A DNA stretch of 64,000 bases, from positions 14,951,444 to 15,015,443 of the forward strand of contig CAMZMU010000080.1 of NCBI GenBank assembly GCA_947311845.1, written 5' to 3'. The DNA comes from Poa pratensis (taxonomy: Eukaryota; Streptophyta; Magnoliopsida; Poales; Poaceae). Positions 1 through 9,489 of this stretch are shown here, in pieces (position 1 is the stretch's first letter; each line of letters opens with the position of its first letter). Made by a program: the position numbers and the translations under genes. A model generated the notes under the pieces. The model was given only the letters and a program-made list of their open reading frames with translations. It ran no database searches and was not told the DNA's origin.

Positions 1-639
1 TGCAACCTTCTCTTATCAATTTGTTACGTTCCTCATCGTCGTCCTTGTATTTTTGAATCTCAATCATTAACTCACCCCTTACATAACTTACATGCATAAA
101 AAGTGGGTCTAAACTTTCTATAATACACAATCTATATGAATTTTGATAAGATGGGACAATTAGTGTCACAAATGTATAATTACAGGATAAAAAGCTTGTG
201 TGCATCATCTTTATGCAGGGGACGCGGTTTGTTAGCCTCTTTGTCAAAAAAATGTATTAACTCATAAGCCAAAGCATGACTTCCTTTTAGTTTCGTAGAA
301 GAACTCCATCTTCATTAAACTTCATCTTGGTGCTTCTCTTCACTTTGTCCTTCTTGATTCAATTCAATGGTATTGATGCCAATAAATGGTTTTCAAGCAA
401 ATGGTATTTATCCTTGAATCCAACAAATGGTTTTCAAGCATTGCTATGGAAAATCTATTCATATAAAACTCAATGAAATTGTTAGTCCATAGAGGGTTTG
501 GAAGGCGGATAGGCTTCAGCTTCGAGGTTGGCCAAATTGCAGGTTTTTCCATCATCTATTCGGTTTCTGGTACTCAATTCCGATTTGGAAGATGGTAAAG
601 AATGGCTCGGCTTATCGATGTCCGGATGACTTGACAAGC
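1..639. other. Intergenic DNA, nothing recognised
   Basis: This AT-rich stretch has only short open frames with no recognisable motif, and no clear terminal repeats. I see no gene here. Confidence 0.5.
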
Positions 640-870
640 TTCTCCCCACTCAAATATTGGTGGTCGGCCAATTACAAGAAGGAACACTTATCTTGTCGTT
701 TGTTGTTATGTTGGTCGCATGGGAGCTATGGAATAAAACGAATGTGCGAGTCTTTCACAACAAGAGCACTATTGTCATGATAAAAAAACGAAGCAAGGAA
801 TTGGGCAAAAAATGGAACTATGATTGACACTCACTATTAAGACATCGCAACCAAACTGAAAAATTCAAGC
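640..870 (+). mobile_element. LINE (non-LTR retrotransposon) 3' coding remnant
   Basis: One frame from about 690 to 830 reads through AWELWNKTNVRVFHNKS. This matches the well-known tail of plant LINE reverse-transcriptase polyproteins (WE-hydrophobic-WN-x-R/T-N-x-RVF), which lies after the zinc-binding zf-RVT domain. The upstream RT and endonuclease are absent, so this is a 5'-truncated, dead fragment. No convincing poly(A) tail or target duplication was located, so the limits are approximate. The assignment rests on recall of the family motif. Confidence 0.6.
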
Positions 871-1351
871 GGTTCTTAAATAAAAATAGGAAAGAATTTT
901 CTTCCTCCCAATTTTGTTAGCCCAAAAGACAATTTTTCTCTCAGTTTTGTCGGATCATTACACTGATTCACTAAATGATTATTGAGTGGTTCTTATTCGA
1001 AAAACCCTGGCCTTTTGTTTAGGTTAAAACTCAATCAATTGCAGGCCGGCACCTTTGGGAAATTTCTTTTGGGAGAGTAATTTCGTTATGTTATGGGCTT
1101 CTGTTGGCTTCTCTTCTCAAAGACCTTATAACTCCTTAATTCATGAGATGATGCAAAAAAAATTGCCTTTGTTAAAAAAAAAGAGCAGTTTTTTTTACCA
1201 AAGAACAGATATCAAGAAATGAGAAAACTGAACTTTCTTTATGCTAAGTGCTCGACTGCTTGGTACAGAAGAAAAGTGAGAAGGTTCGATCGAAATTGTG
1301 GGGGGAAAAGCATCACAGCATGCAGGCAGTGCTCTAGGTCGACCGGGTTAA
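871..1351. other. Intergenic flank of the Harbinger-like element
   Basis: There is no recognised gene here. The stretch ends at the TAA target site (1349-1351) of the next element. Confidence 0.4.
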
Positions 1352-1567
1352 GGATGACTCCAACGGGGCGACCCATCGAGTCCGCGCGCGTCCGTCCCTG
1401 TCCGCGGGAGCCAAAAACACGGCCCAACGGGGCGACGCAAATGGACCGCGGTCCGTTTTTTGGTCCGCCGCGACGCATTCCTGGCCCAAATTTGGGTCAC
1501 CGATGCGTCGGGCCCGGACGCGAGCGGACCGTTCCTGCATCCTCCCTGAAAGGGCATGGCGCCCCCA

Positions 1568-3951
1568 TGTGTGGTTTTGGTAATTAATGACAATCCCTAT
1601 GGACTAATGGTTGCATTGAGTTTTACTTGTAGTGTTTGTCCATAGACCATGCTTGAACTCCATATGTTGGATTCAAGGTTGATGCCATGAATATATTGAT
1701 ATAATGAAGTATTTGGCATCAAGATCGTCGAGTTGAGCATATTGCAAGTATGTCTTGAAGAAAAGAATTATGTGATCATTCATGGTTATCTTCAAGACAT
1801 CATCTATTGAAAAGAGAAGAAAAGATACAAGCGCAAGTTCAAGAGGAGCATCTCGAAGAAATCCTAGGCTTGAAGCTTGCCACCCATTTAGAGATAATGT
1901 TCATGTGAAGATGTGCCTAAGAGAGGCTCTCCCATAGTGGAGTATGGGGGAGCAATGTTTGAGTCTTCACCAAGCGAAGCGCAATCAAGAAAGGTGGTCC
2001 ACTTGAAGAGATCAAGATCGACGTCATCTAGCTCAAGTGGAATGCGCAAGGCAAAGGTATGATAGGGTTTCTATTTTACCGGTCTCGTGGTACTAGTTGG
2101 GAGACCGGGTTATAGGATAGATACCGTACTATCAAGATGGGCTCTCGATTGAGCTTTAGCGTATCAGTTGGAGAGAGCTCAAACCTTTGCATACTTGCCT
2201 TCATCATCTTTCTTGGTTCTTATTTGGATTTTCTCCTTGTTGGGTTTTGGTGCTTGTTGTGATCTTCATGACAAGCCCAAGTTCTCCGAAAACGGATTTC
2301 GTATGGAAAACTTGTTGCGTTTTCAGGTTGGAAATATTATCGGTCCACCTTCGAGATAGGGTCCACACCTTCCCATGTGTGGTATCCCCTCTATATTTGT
2401 GACCCTTAATATTTGGAAAACTTGTAGGAATGCTCTTGTCGCTACCTTTCCAACCTCGTTGGTTTCATCTCGTTTGGAACTTCCTTGCAAAAGTTATTGC
2501 GGTTCTCTTTTTCTGGTTCTGCAGTTTCTTCTTGGCCGGTAGTACCGACCCTCGCCCGGTACTACCGGGTGACCCCTTGCGGAACTACCGGGCCCAGTAC
2601 CGGGCCCTATACCGGATCTCCAAATGCTCTCTGGACTGGCTCGATTTAATCCGGTAGTAGCCCCGGTAGTATCGCGGTACTACCGGGTGGGGAGCACTAC
2701 CGGGCCAGGTGGTCCGGTACTACTGTTGCGCGCCGAGTCAGGGAGCGCTGACTGGCCTTCGTTCTTCCTCGAGTCAACGCGGCTCGGTACTACCGGGATC
2801 GGCCCGGTACTACCGCTGCGGCCTTTTTCGTCTGCAACGGGCAGATTTTTGAGAGGACCTTTTTAAGGGGGTTTCTTCCCCAACGGTTCTCTCATCCCTT
2901 GAGCTAGCTTTTCCCCTCTCTCTCCTCCATTGTTGACTTTTGAAAAAGCTTGCCTTCCTCTCAATCCCTCCCATGATTCTTGCATATCTTTGAGGGAATT
3001 TGATAGGAGATCAAGATCTACATATTCATCCAATCCATTCCTCCTCTAAGTGAGTGGAACCTAGTAGATCGTGATCTTGAAGTTCCATTTGTTGAGTTCT
3101 TCCTTGTTCTTCCTCTCTTCTCCCCCCACAAGCATTAGTTGCTTTTGGTGGGATTTGGGAGTGAAGGATTTGACCACTTCTAGTGGTCTTGCCTTCTTGC
3201 ATCGGTTGCATCGGTTTGAGTTCTCCACGGTGATACGTGGAAATCGAAGTTGAGAAGCTTGTTACTCTTGGGTACTTGGGGTGCCCTAGAGCTTGTCCTC
3301 TTGGGTACTTGGAGTGCCCTAGACGGTCCTTGTTGATCTCGGAGTTTTGGTGGCTCGCGGGATAGTTGGGAGCCTCCAATTAAGTTGTGGAGTCGCGCCC
3401 CAACCTTGTGATTCTTGTGGCTTTGGGAGCCGTGGGAATTCGGTGAGAGCCTCCAATTAAGTTGTGGAGTGTGCCTCATCCTTGTACGGGTTCGGTGACC
3501 ACCCTCAAGTGTCCCATAGTGGTTCGTGGCACTCCGCATTGGTGGAGGCACGAAAGAGATTACGGTGTGCTATTTGACGGCTATTCGGGGATCACTTTGT
3601 GACGACGCACCGCTCCAACGGAGACGTAGCTTCCATTGGGAAGTGAACTTCGGGATAAATCATCGTCTCCAAGTGCCTCGGTATTTCTATACCCGAGCTT
3701 CTTACTTATGCTATTTACTTTGTGATAGCCATCGAGCTTGAAGTAATATATCTTGCTATCACATATTTGCTTATCTTGTTTAGCATAAGTTGTTGGTGCA
3801 CATAGGTTAGCCTAGCTTGTTTAGGTTTCGTGCTTGATAAATTAAACGCTAGTTTTATTCCGCATTTATTCAAGCCTAAACTGCAAAGAATTTTAATCGC
3901 CTATTCACCCCCCCCCCCCCCCCCCCTCTAGGCGACATCTGTGTCCTTTCA
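1568..3951 (+). mobile_element. Solo LTR of an LTR retrotransposon
   Basis: The segment starts TGTGTGGTTTTGG and ends in a C-rich run, then GGCGACATCT and CCTTTCA. This is the usual 5' TG ... CA 3' form of an LTR, with a recurrent grass LTR terminus (C-run followed by CTCTAGGCGAC). No primer-binding site follows the CA end; Harbinger-type sequence resumes instead. No internal domain and no second LTR are present, so it is read as a solo LTR left by LTR-LTR recombination. A clean 5-bp target duplication could not be identified, and the left boundary is uncertain by a few bases. It contains no credible gene. Confidence 0.65.
2530..2830. repeat. Cluster of CGGTACTACCG palindromic motifs in the solo LTR
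   Basis: The palindrome-like core GGTACTACCGGG, its inverse GGTAGTACCG and close variants recur about ten times in roughly 300 bp. Similar cores (CGGTAGTACCG) cluster in the LTR and leader of the unrelated gypsy element further right. Confidence 0.7.
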
Positions 3952-4030
3952 CTCCCCGTGTCCGCCCTGGCCCCGCGTGTCATCGACCCCAACGGCCACC
4001 TACCCGTAATAACTGTGGGCGGTGGAGCTG

Positions 4031-4038
4031 TATAAAAT
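4031..4038 (+). promoter_or_regulatory. Putative TATA box of the Harbinger-borne small gene
   Basis: TATAAAAT lies about 117 nt upstream of the ATG at 4155, inside a GC-rich leader with two copies of GGCCGGCCAAACCCTAG. The layout is that of a normal plant promoter and 5' UTR. Confidence 0.55.
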
Positions 4039-4154
4039 CGCCCCGGCCGGCCAAACCCTAGGGCACAAACCCTAGCACTCCTCCCCAATCGCGCCGGCCG
4101 GCCAAACCCTAGCCACGGCGGCCACCATCTCCAAGCTCAGATCCACGCGCCGGA

Positions 4155-4685
4155 ATGTATCCGCTGCCGCCGCCGTCGCAGCATCTGGTGGACGAGGTCG
4201 AGCGAGCGCGTATGAGCGCGCGCGGGCGCTATCGCGGCAGCTTCTCGCGCCGGATGGCGACCAGCCCGGCATGGGCCGGCATGATTCCCCAGCCGCCGCG
4301 TCCGCGCCTGACGGACGCCCAGAGGAGTGCGGTGGAGGCGGCGTTCGCGGACTGCGCCGACAGCGACGAAGAAGAGTACGCCGCCGGTGTCGCGGCAGCC
4401 GGTGTCGCGGGGGATGGCGCGCCGCCAGAGCCTCCCATTGGCGTGGGCGGCCTTGCTCACATCACCGAGGAGGAGGCGGTGAATGCAGCCCACATGCAGC
4501 TGAACGCGCAGAGGGCGGCGGCGTTCATGTCCGCCGCGCGCGCCTGTGACGACGCTGTAGTGGAGGAGGAGATGAAGCAAATGCGCCGCGCCGAAGAGTC
4601 CAAGAAGCGCGCGGCGAGGCGCAAACGGCACCGGGAGGCCTTGGCGGCGGCCGAGGCCGCGAAAGGAGCAGGCAGCTCCACCTGA
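4155..4685 (+). CDS. Small transposon-borne protein (176 aa), unknown function
   Basis: This is an uninterrupted ORF of 176 residues. Residues about 12-40 contain DEVERARMSARGRYRGSFSR followed by RMATSPAW. The middle is acidic (DSDEEEY, about residues 69-75). The C-terminal third is alanine-rich and strongly basic (KKRAARRKRHREAL), predicted by eye to be a coiled coil with a nuclear-type basic patch. A TATA box and leader precede it. A shorter homologue lies at 16306-16494 inside the CACTA element: the shared block DEVERARxSAxGRxRGSxSR runs on into MxTSPAW. I do not recognise a named family. It could be a captured host gene or an accessory transposon protein. The start is the first ATG after the leader and matches the start of the homologue. 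Confidence 0.6.
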   Translation: MYPLPPPSQHLVDEVERARMSARGRYRGSFSRRMATSPAWAGMIPQPPRPRLTDAQRSAVEAAFADCADSDEEEYAAGVAAAGVAGDGAPPEPPIGVGGLAHITEEEAVNAAHMQLNAQRAAAFMSAARACDDAVVEEEMKQMRRAEESKKRAARRKRHREALAAAEAAKGAGSST

Positions 4686-5047
4686 TGTCAGCTCCACCGC
4701 GAAAGGAGCCGAGGCCGTGGCCGCCTATGCGCGGTTCATTTTCCACTAATACCGGCGCCCGCTACGTGTTTCGTAGCTAGAAAATGATCAAAGAAGATTG
4801 AGTCAGCCAGCCCTGGCTGGCCATGGGCGCGATGAAGGAAGAGCCAGCGGACTCAATGTAATTTTAGTTTTAAAAATGTAATCCTAGTATTAAAAAAAAT
4901 GGCAAGCGGACTCAATGCGTCGGCCCCGTTGGGGGCACTGGCCAGAAAGGGGCGGACATGGGCCGGACGCGCGTCCGTTCCCCGACCCAAACGGACAAAA
5001 CGCGGACCAAACACGCGTCCGTTTGGGTCGGCCCGTTGGAGTCATCC
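4686..5047. other. 3' part of the Harbinger-like element
   Basis: This holds the 3' flank of the small gene and a GC-rich subterminal segment. That segment repeats the CGGACGCG and GTCCGTTTGGGTCGG motifs seen near the left TIR, and it ends in the inverted terminal repeat. Confidence 0.55.
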
Positions 5048-5050
5048 TAA

Positions 5051-5529
5051 GTCTTAAGTTCAGGTCGCATCCGGCTGAACGGAAATCCACTGAATCTCCT
5101 TGGAAAGTTGGAATATTTGTCTCGTGTGGCTGCAGCTTAAAGAACGGCAATATATAGCTTTCACGTTTTTAGCAAACACGAGTGTGGTCTATCCTCTTAG
5201 ATTTGTTATTGCACTAAGCATATATGTAAAGCTTATTATTAGTACTATCTTGCAATGGAGGGAACATCCACTCGAGTCCGTGCACACATTTCAATATATA
5301 ATTCCCGTTGCTTTCGGCCTGTACACTTTGGGGTTTCTACTTTCTAGCACCCATATTGCTGTTTCGCATTACTGTATGTTATCTTAAACAGAAGTGTGTA
5401 ATGTTGGACATGTAGATACTGTGCGCTATGTCAATAAGGATCCCACATCTCAGGAAACAAACCGTGCTCCTGTGAGGCACATCTGATTCCTCCCACTGAT
5501 CAACTTCACTTGCATCGAATGCTACGTAT
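5051..5529. other. Intergenic spacer between two transposons
   Basis: I recognise no gene or repeat boundary here. The sequence is moderately AT-rich. Confidence 0.4.
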
Positions 5530-5619
5530 GGACTATAGCTAAATTTTTTTTAATAATACATTTTTTTAATTAAATTCAAAAAATATTACGCAAAATAACG
5601 AAATTGCAAAAATAATACG

Positions 5620-5785
5620 GCCTCGGCCCAAGCTGGGCCGATAAGGGCCCGTCGGCCAGGCTTGGGCCGATTTGGCCTGTCGGCTGGTGGTGAAACCTGT
5701 CGGCCAGAGCTGGGCCGACTAGCCCAATCGGCCTTTACTGGGCCGACAGGATGCTGTCGGCCCAAGCTGGGCCGACAGGCTCTTG
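5620..5785. repeat. Left TIR array of GGCCNAAGCTGGGCCGA palindromes
   Basis: There are several near-copies of TCGGCCCAAGCTGGGCCGA, each itself an inverted repeat around AAGCTT-like centres and separated by 5-20 nt. The matching array at 9120-9330 forms the other terminus. Such arrays are plausible transposase-binding or hairpin-forming subterminal sites. Confidence 0.7.
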
Positions 5786-6000
5786 TTTTTTTTTTTTTCA
5801 CCTCTCCGTCCACTTTTTTAGCCACAAATGCAGACTAATTACAGATGAAATGAAACTCCAAATTTAAATCACTGATGCACACATATAAAACATAGTCTAC
5901 AAACACTGATTCACACATATTACAGATAAAAACATAGTCCAATTTTAAAACATTGATCCACAATATTACAAATAAAAGTACAGTCCAAATTTAAAACATC

Positions 6001-8710
6001 CTAGTTTCTTCCCCTTCCTCTTGGTCCTCGGCTGCCTCGTCCACGTGGAGCAGCTGCTCTAGTTGCCGGCGCAGCATTCGTAGGTGGGAATTTTGTACAA
6101 GCAGTGTCTCTGTGACCAAAATCATTGCACAAGAAACATTGCACTGTCGGGCCTCCGGCTTCAGATTCATCCATACCATTTCTGATACGCTTGCACGGTC
6201 GTCTACCTCTACCAGGGCGCAGTAGCCTTTGGTCGGGGATGTACTGCCTTTCATTAGGGTCAACCGTGTTAAAATTACCCACAGCTCGAAATCCCACCAT
6301 TTCACCGGTCCAGGTATTAAGAACAGACTCGTTCAAATAATATGGTGAAACGAACGAGATGGCTGATAGTCCGAGTTGCCCACACGCAGCCAATACATGG
6401 GAGCAGGGCAGGTGAAGCAATTTTGGTTTATTGCATGTGCAGTCACATGTTGGTCGGGCTTCATTTCCAATTCTCACCTCATGCGTTCTGAGCTGATTTC
6501 CGCAACCAAACTTGTCAGAAGGTAAGCGTACCTCGAACCTCCTTTCTTGATTTCCTATGGCCTGCACAGCATGAGTACGAGCTTTTGCCATCTTCCTATC
6601 CATGTACTCCGTAATCTTCTCACAAAAAGGTGTGTTTGGGTTGTTAACGATATGCATGTGAGCTTTCTGGCGTCTTTCTCTGAAATACTTGACTGTGCCC
6701 TCAAAAATACCCTCCACAATGGCTGTAAGTGGCAATGCCCTATTTCCTCTAAGAACGAAGTTGTATGTTTCAGCAAGGTTGGTAGTCATAACACCGTACC
6801 TGGCTCCATAAGTGTCGTGCAGCAAAGACCACCTCTCAAGAGGCTCGTGCTCTATCCACTGCTGAAAGTTTTTGATCAACCTCCCAGTCTTTCTCCTAAC
6901 ACCAGGAGGATCAAATCCTGGCAAGTCACAAAGCCCAACAGGTACATCCTCAGCTGGTGGAGGTCCGGTTGCTAGCTGTTGCGCCACAAGTTGCACATGT
7001 GCTGCTACTGCAACATTTCGTGCAGCTCTCCTCTGCCTAACATGCTGGTTAGTGAAGTCATCAAGCTTACCACGTACGAATGTGTATTTCCAGAATTGGT
7101 TCTGCTTGCACAGTTTTTTGAATAGATTCATCAAAGCCTTATCTCGGAACTGTGAGAAAAAATTGGCCCCCAAATGGCGCATGCACCAACGACTCTGCAG
7201 GTCTAGCCATGGCGTTTCTTCCGCGGCCACAGGGTTTGTGAGTGCCTTGACGGCGTTCAGTATACCAGCATGGCGGTCATGAAGGATGCACACGTTCGGC
7301 TTATCTTTTACTACTGCTATTTTAAGCTGCCTGAAGAACCAAGTCCAACTTTCAGTGTTCTCGCTCTCCACAAAAGCAAATGCAAGTGGCACGATCTGAT
7401 TGTTGCCATCCTGACCAATGGCAGTCAAGATTTGTCCCCTATACTTGCCAGTAAGAAATGTACCATCAACACAGATAACGGGCCTGCAATGTGTAGAGGA
7501 GCCGAACAACTGAGTCATATGAGTCTAGGAACGATCCGAATCTTTTCTCAAGTGCCATCTGCTTAGCCCTCCAAGCTTTGCCATAAGATATTTTGTACTT
7601 GAACCTGGTGAACACCTTATGTATAATAGCCTTCGCTTCCATAGCTTTGCCCTGTACTATTTCTGAGTACAGCAACCGAGCTATAAGCGTCGACGAAATG
7701 TTACGATGATCTTGAGGAATACTCTCAATTCTACATGTGTGATGTACTACGTCGCTCACTTTCCAGTTTATGCCGAAGTGAGGACGATAACCGTGCACCC
7801 TTCCAGGACACCCTGCTACCTCACATTCCATTGTCAGATATTTTTTACTCGACACCTTGGTTTTGAATGTCTTGCAAGTCGACATTGCCCACTTAATGAT
7901 TGCATCTTGCAAATGTTGCTTGTCGGTATATAGAGCACCCGCAGAAACCTGGTTCTGATGGTATTCCCAGGCAGAATCATGACCATCGTTCACTGTCATT
8001 GACGACGAGAAATCATGACTCCATGGCGCAGGATTTGGCACCACATGTTCGTCATCCGACTCGTCGGAATCATACCCATAAGCACTACCACCATCTTCGT
8101 CTTCCTCTTCCATCATTTCTTGGAATACATCGTCTGCTGCTGCCTCAGCAGCATCTTCATCTCCCTCTTCCATATGCTCTGTCTGACTATTTTGGCCAGA
8201 TTCATAACTACCACCTCCAACATCTTCCTCTTCCATCTGCTCTGTCTGACTATTTTGGCCATAGTCATAACCACCACCTCCAACATCTCCCTGATTATAA
8301 TCATGTCCAGAAAATTGCATCTCCTGACTACTCTGGCCAGGATCGTGCCCTCCCTCGCCTTCAGGCGCAATCACCTCCTTCGCGACAGGTATCAGTAAGG
8401 CATGAGGGGTACATCCCCTGCTTGCGCAGCCTTGCAACCATCGCACCATCTGAGAGGTCCGTTCTATCGGCCTCAAATAAAAAAACACCGGGGACCTTGT
8501 CTTCGTCCACAGTGCATGCACACCGACGGTGTCTGTTTCAGGAAGCTCTAAACACGCTGCCAACCAATCTTTCAGCTGACTTATAGACCATGTTTGTGGG
8601 TCACTCAGTTCCAACTCTGACCATCGAAACTCACCCAAATCAGCTCCATGCTCATTTACTACAACTTCGCCAGGACCGTAGAAAAACAAACATTTCACTA
8701 AATTACTCAT
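6001..8710 (-). pseudogene. MULE transposase gene, internally deleted and frame-broken
   Basis: There are two minus-strand frames. The first (8710 down to 7466, 414 codons) has a grass-MULE N-terminal domain and a long acidic region with two near-identical repeats around GQNSQTE. It then has the MuDR-type DNA-binding segment (CEVAGCPGRVHGYRP) and ends near SYDSVVRLL. The second (7518 down to 6001, 505 codons) contains the MULE catalytic domain: ICVDGTFLTGKY (first Asp), then ILHDRHAG (second Asp). A SWIM zinc finger (CDCTC...LPCSHVLAACG) follows, then a CCHC knuckle (CFLCNDFGHRDTAC) and an Arg/Gly tail. The two frames overlap, and the residues normally between RLL and HCRPVICVDG (about 50 in related proteins, from memory) are missing. 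This suggests a deletion at a TGCAGGCC microhomology near 7483. It is inferred to be inactive. Confidence 0.85.
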
Positions 8711-9119
8711 CTCAACAACCTAAAAATGTGACACCAATTTACTGTTACAACCGGGAACAACTATATACTTAATATTGTTAGCAAAATAAACGCATACCCT
8801 TGAAGCGTGCCGATTCAATGGACCAGCAACGTCACCACCACCGCCAATGCAACACCGCTTCACCACCACCACGCTGCACCATCCACCACCCTACAGCAAC
8901 CTCCACCTAAACTCCACCATTGCTCCAACCAAACAACACGAAATCACACAATAATCCAACACATCTGTAGATCTGAGCTGCCTTAACTCTCTAACACTTG
9001 TAAAAGGAAGATTTGGTGGCTGGATGGACAGATCGCCGCTGAAACGCAGTAAGGAGCTGCTGGTTTGAGAGGAAGAAGAAAAGGAGAGAGAGGACGCGAG
9101 GAGAAAGATGTGGGCAGGG
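8711..9119. other. MULE 5' leader/promoter region
   Basis: This is the segment between the transposase ATG (8710, minus strand) and the right TIR array. It is rich in CACC and CCAC motifs and contains no ORF of note. It presumably holds the transposase 5' UTR and promoter. Confidence 0.35.
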
Positions 9120-9413
9120 CTGGCCTTATCCAGCGTCCTGTCGGCCCAGCCCTGGCCGACAGGCCGGTCGGCTGAGTTCTGGCCGATTTGTGCCCACCCG
9201 TGACGCGTGACGGCCTGTCGGGCGCAGGCCTGGCCCACCATGCGATCTAGTCGTCCCAAGCCTAGCCGATAAGGCCAAATCGGCCCAAGCCTGGCCGACG
9301 GGACCTTATCGGCCCAAGCTGGGCCGAGGCCGTATTATTTTTGCAATTTCGTTATTTTGCGTAATATTTTTTGAATTTAATTAAAAAAATGTATTATTAA
9401 AAAAAAATTAGCT
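9120..9413. repeat. Right TIR of the MULE
   Basis: This is the inverted counterpart of 5538-5785, with GGCC-rich palindromic repeats then the AT-rich outer end. The TSD GGACTATA follows at 9414-9421. Confidence 0.8.
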
Positions 9414-9489
9414 GGACTATATAGAAAGTAAGGAATAAGAATTTAATAATATTTAAAATGTAAAAAAATCTAAAAACCGGATGAACATC

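Larger units (their letters stand above)
1352..5047. mobile_element. PIF/Harbinger-like DNA transposon, interrupted by a solo LTR
   Basis: The left end GGATGACTCCAACGGGGCGA (from 1352) is an inverted copy of the right end finishing at 5047, which reads GGATGACTCCAACGGGCCGA on the minus strand. The trinucleotide TAA abuts both ends (1349-1351 and 5048-5050), as expected for the TWA target duplication of PIF/Harbinger elements. Without the 2.4 kb LTR insertion at 1568-3951 the element is about 1.3 kb. It encodes no DDE transposase. Its only substantial ORF is the 176-codon small gene at 4155-4685. It is therefore non-autonomous and probably carries a captured or ORF1-type gene. The superfamily call rests on TIR plus TSD only. 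Confidence 0.75.
5538..9413 (-). mobile_element. Mutator-like element (MULE) with long TIRs
   Basis: The two ends are long inverted repeats. An AT-rich outer part (GCTAAATTTTTTTTAATAAT and its inverse at 9390-9412) is followed by TTACGCAAAATAACGAAATT and then a GGCC-rich inner part, alignable for about 140-150 bp (5538-5690 versus 9270-9413). The octamer GGACTATA flanks both ends (5530-5537 and 9414-9421), close to the 8-11 bp target duplication of Mutator elements. The body encodes a MULE transposase on the minus strand. The element looks autonomous in origin, but its transposase gene carries an internal deletion. Confidence 0.88.

Noticed and set aside
1219..1593. Overlapping open frames on both strands
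   Set aside because: They lie across a transposon TIR and GC-rich subterminal sequence; no motif, and frames on both strands are explained by composition.
4137..4746. Minus-strand frames of 66-186 codons opposite the small gene
   Set aside because: These are GC-driven mirror frames; the plus-strand ORF has the TATA box, leader and a homologue.
7900..8586. 228-codon plus-strand frame
   Set aside because: Antisense shadow of the MULE N-terminal coding region, which has clear family features on the minus strand.
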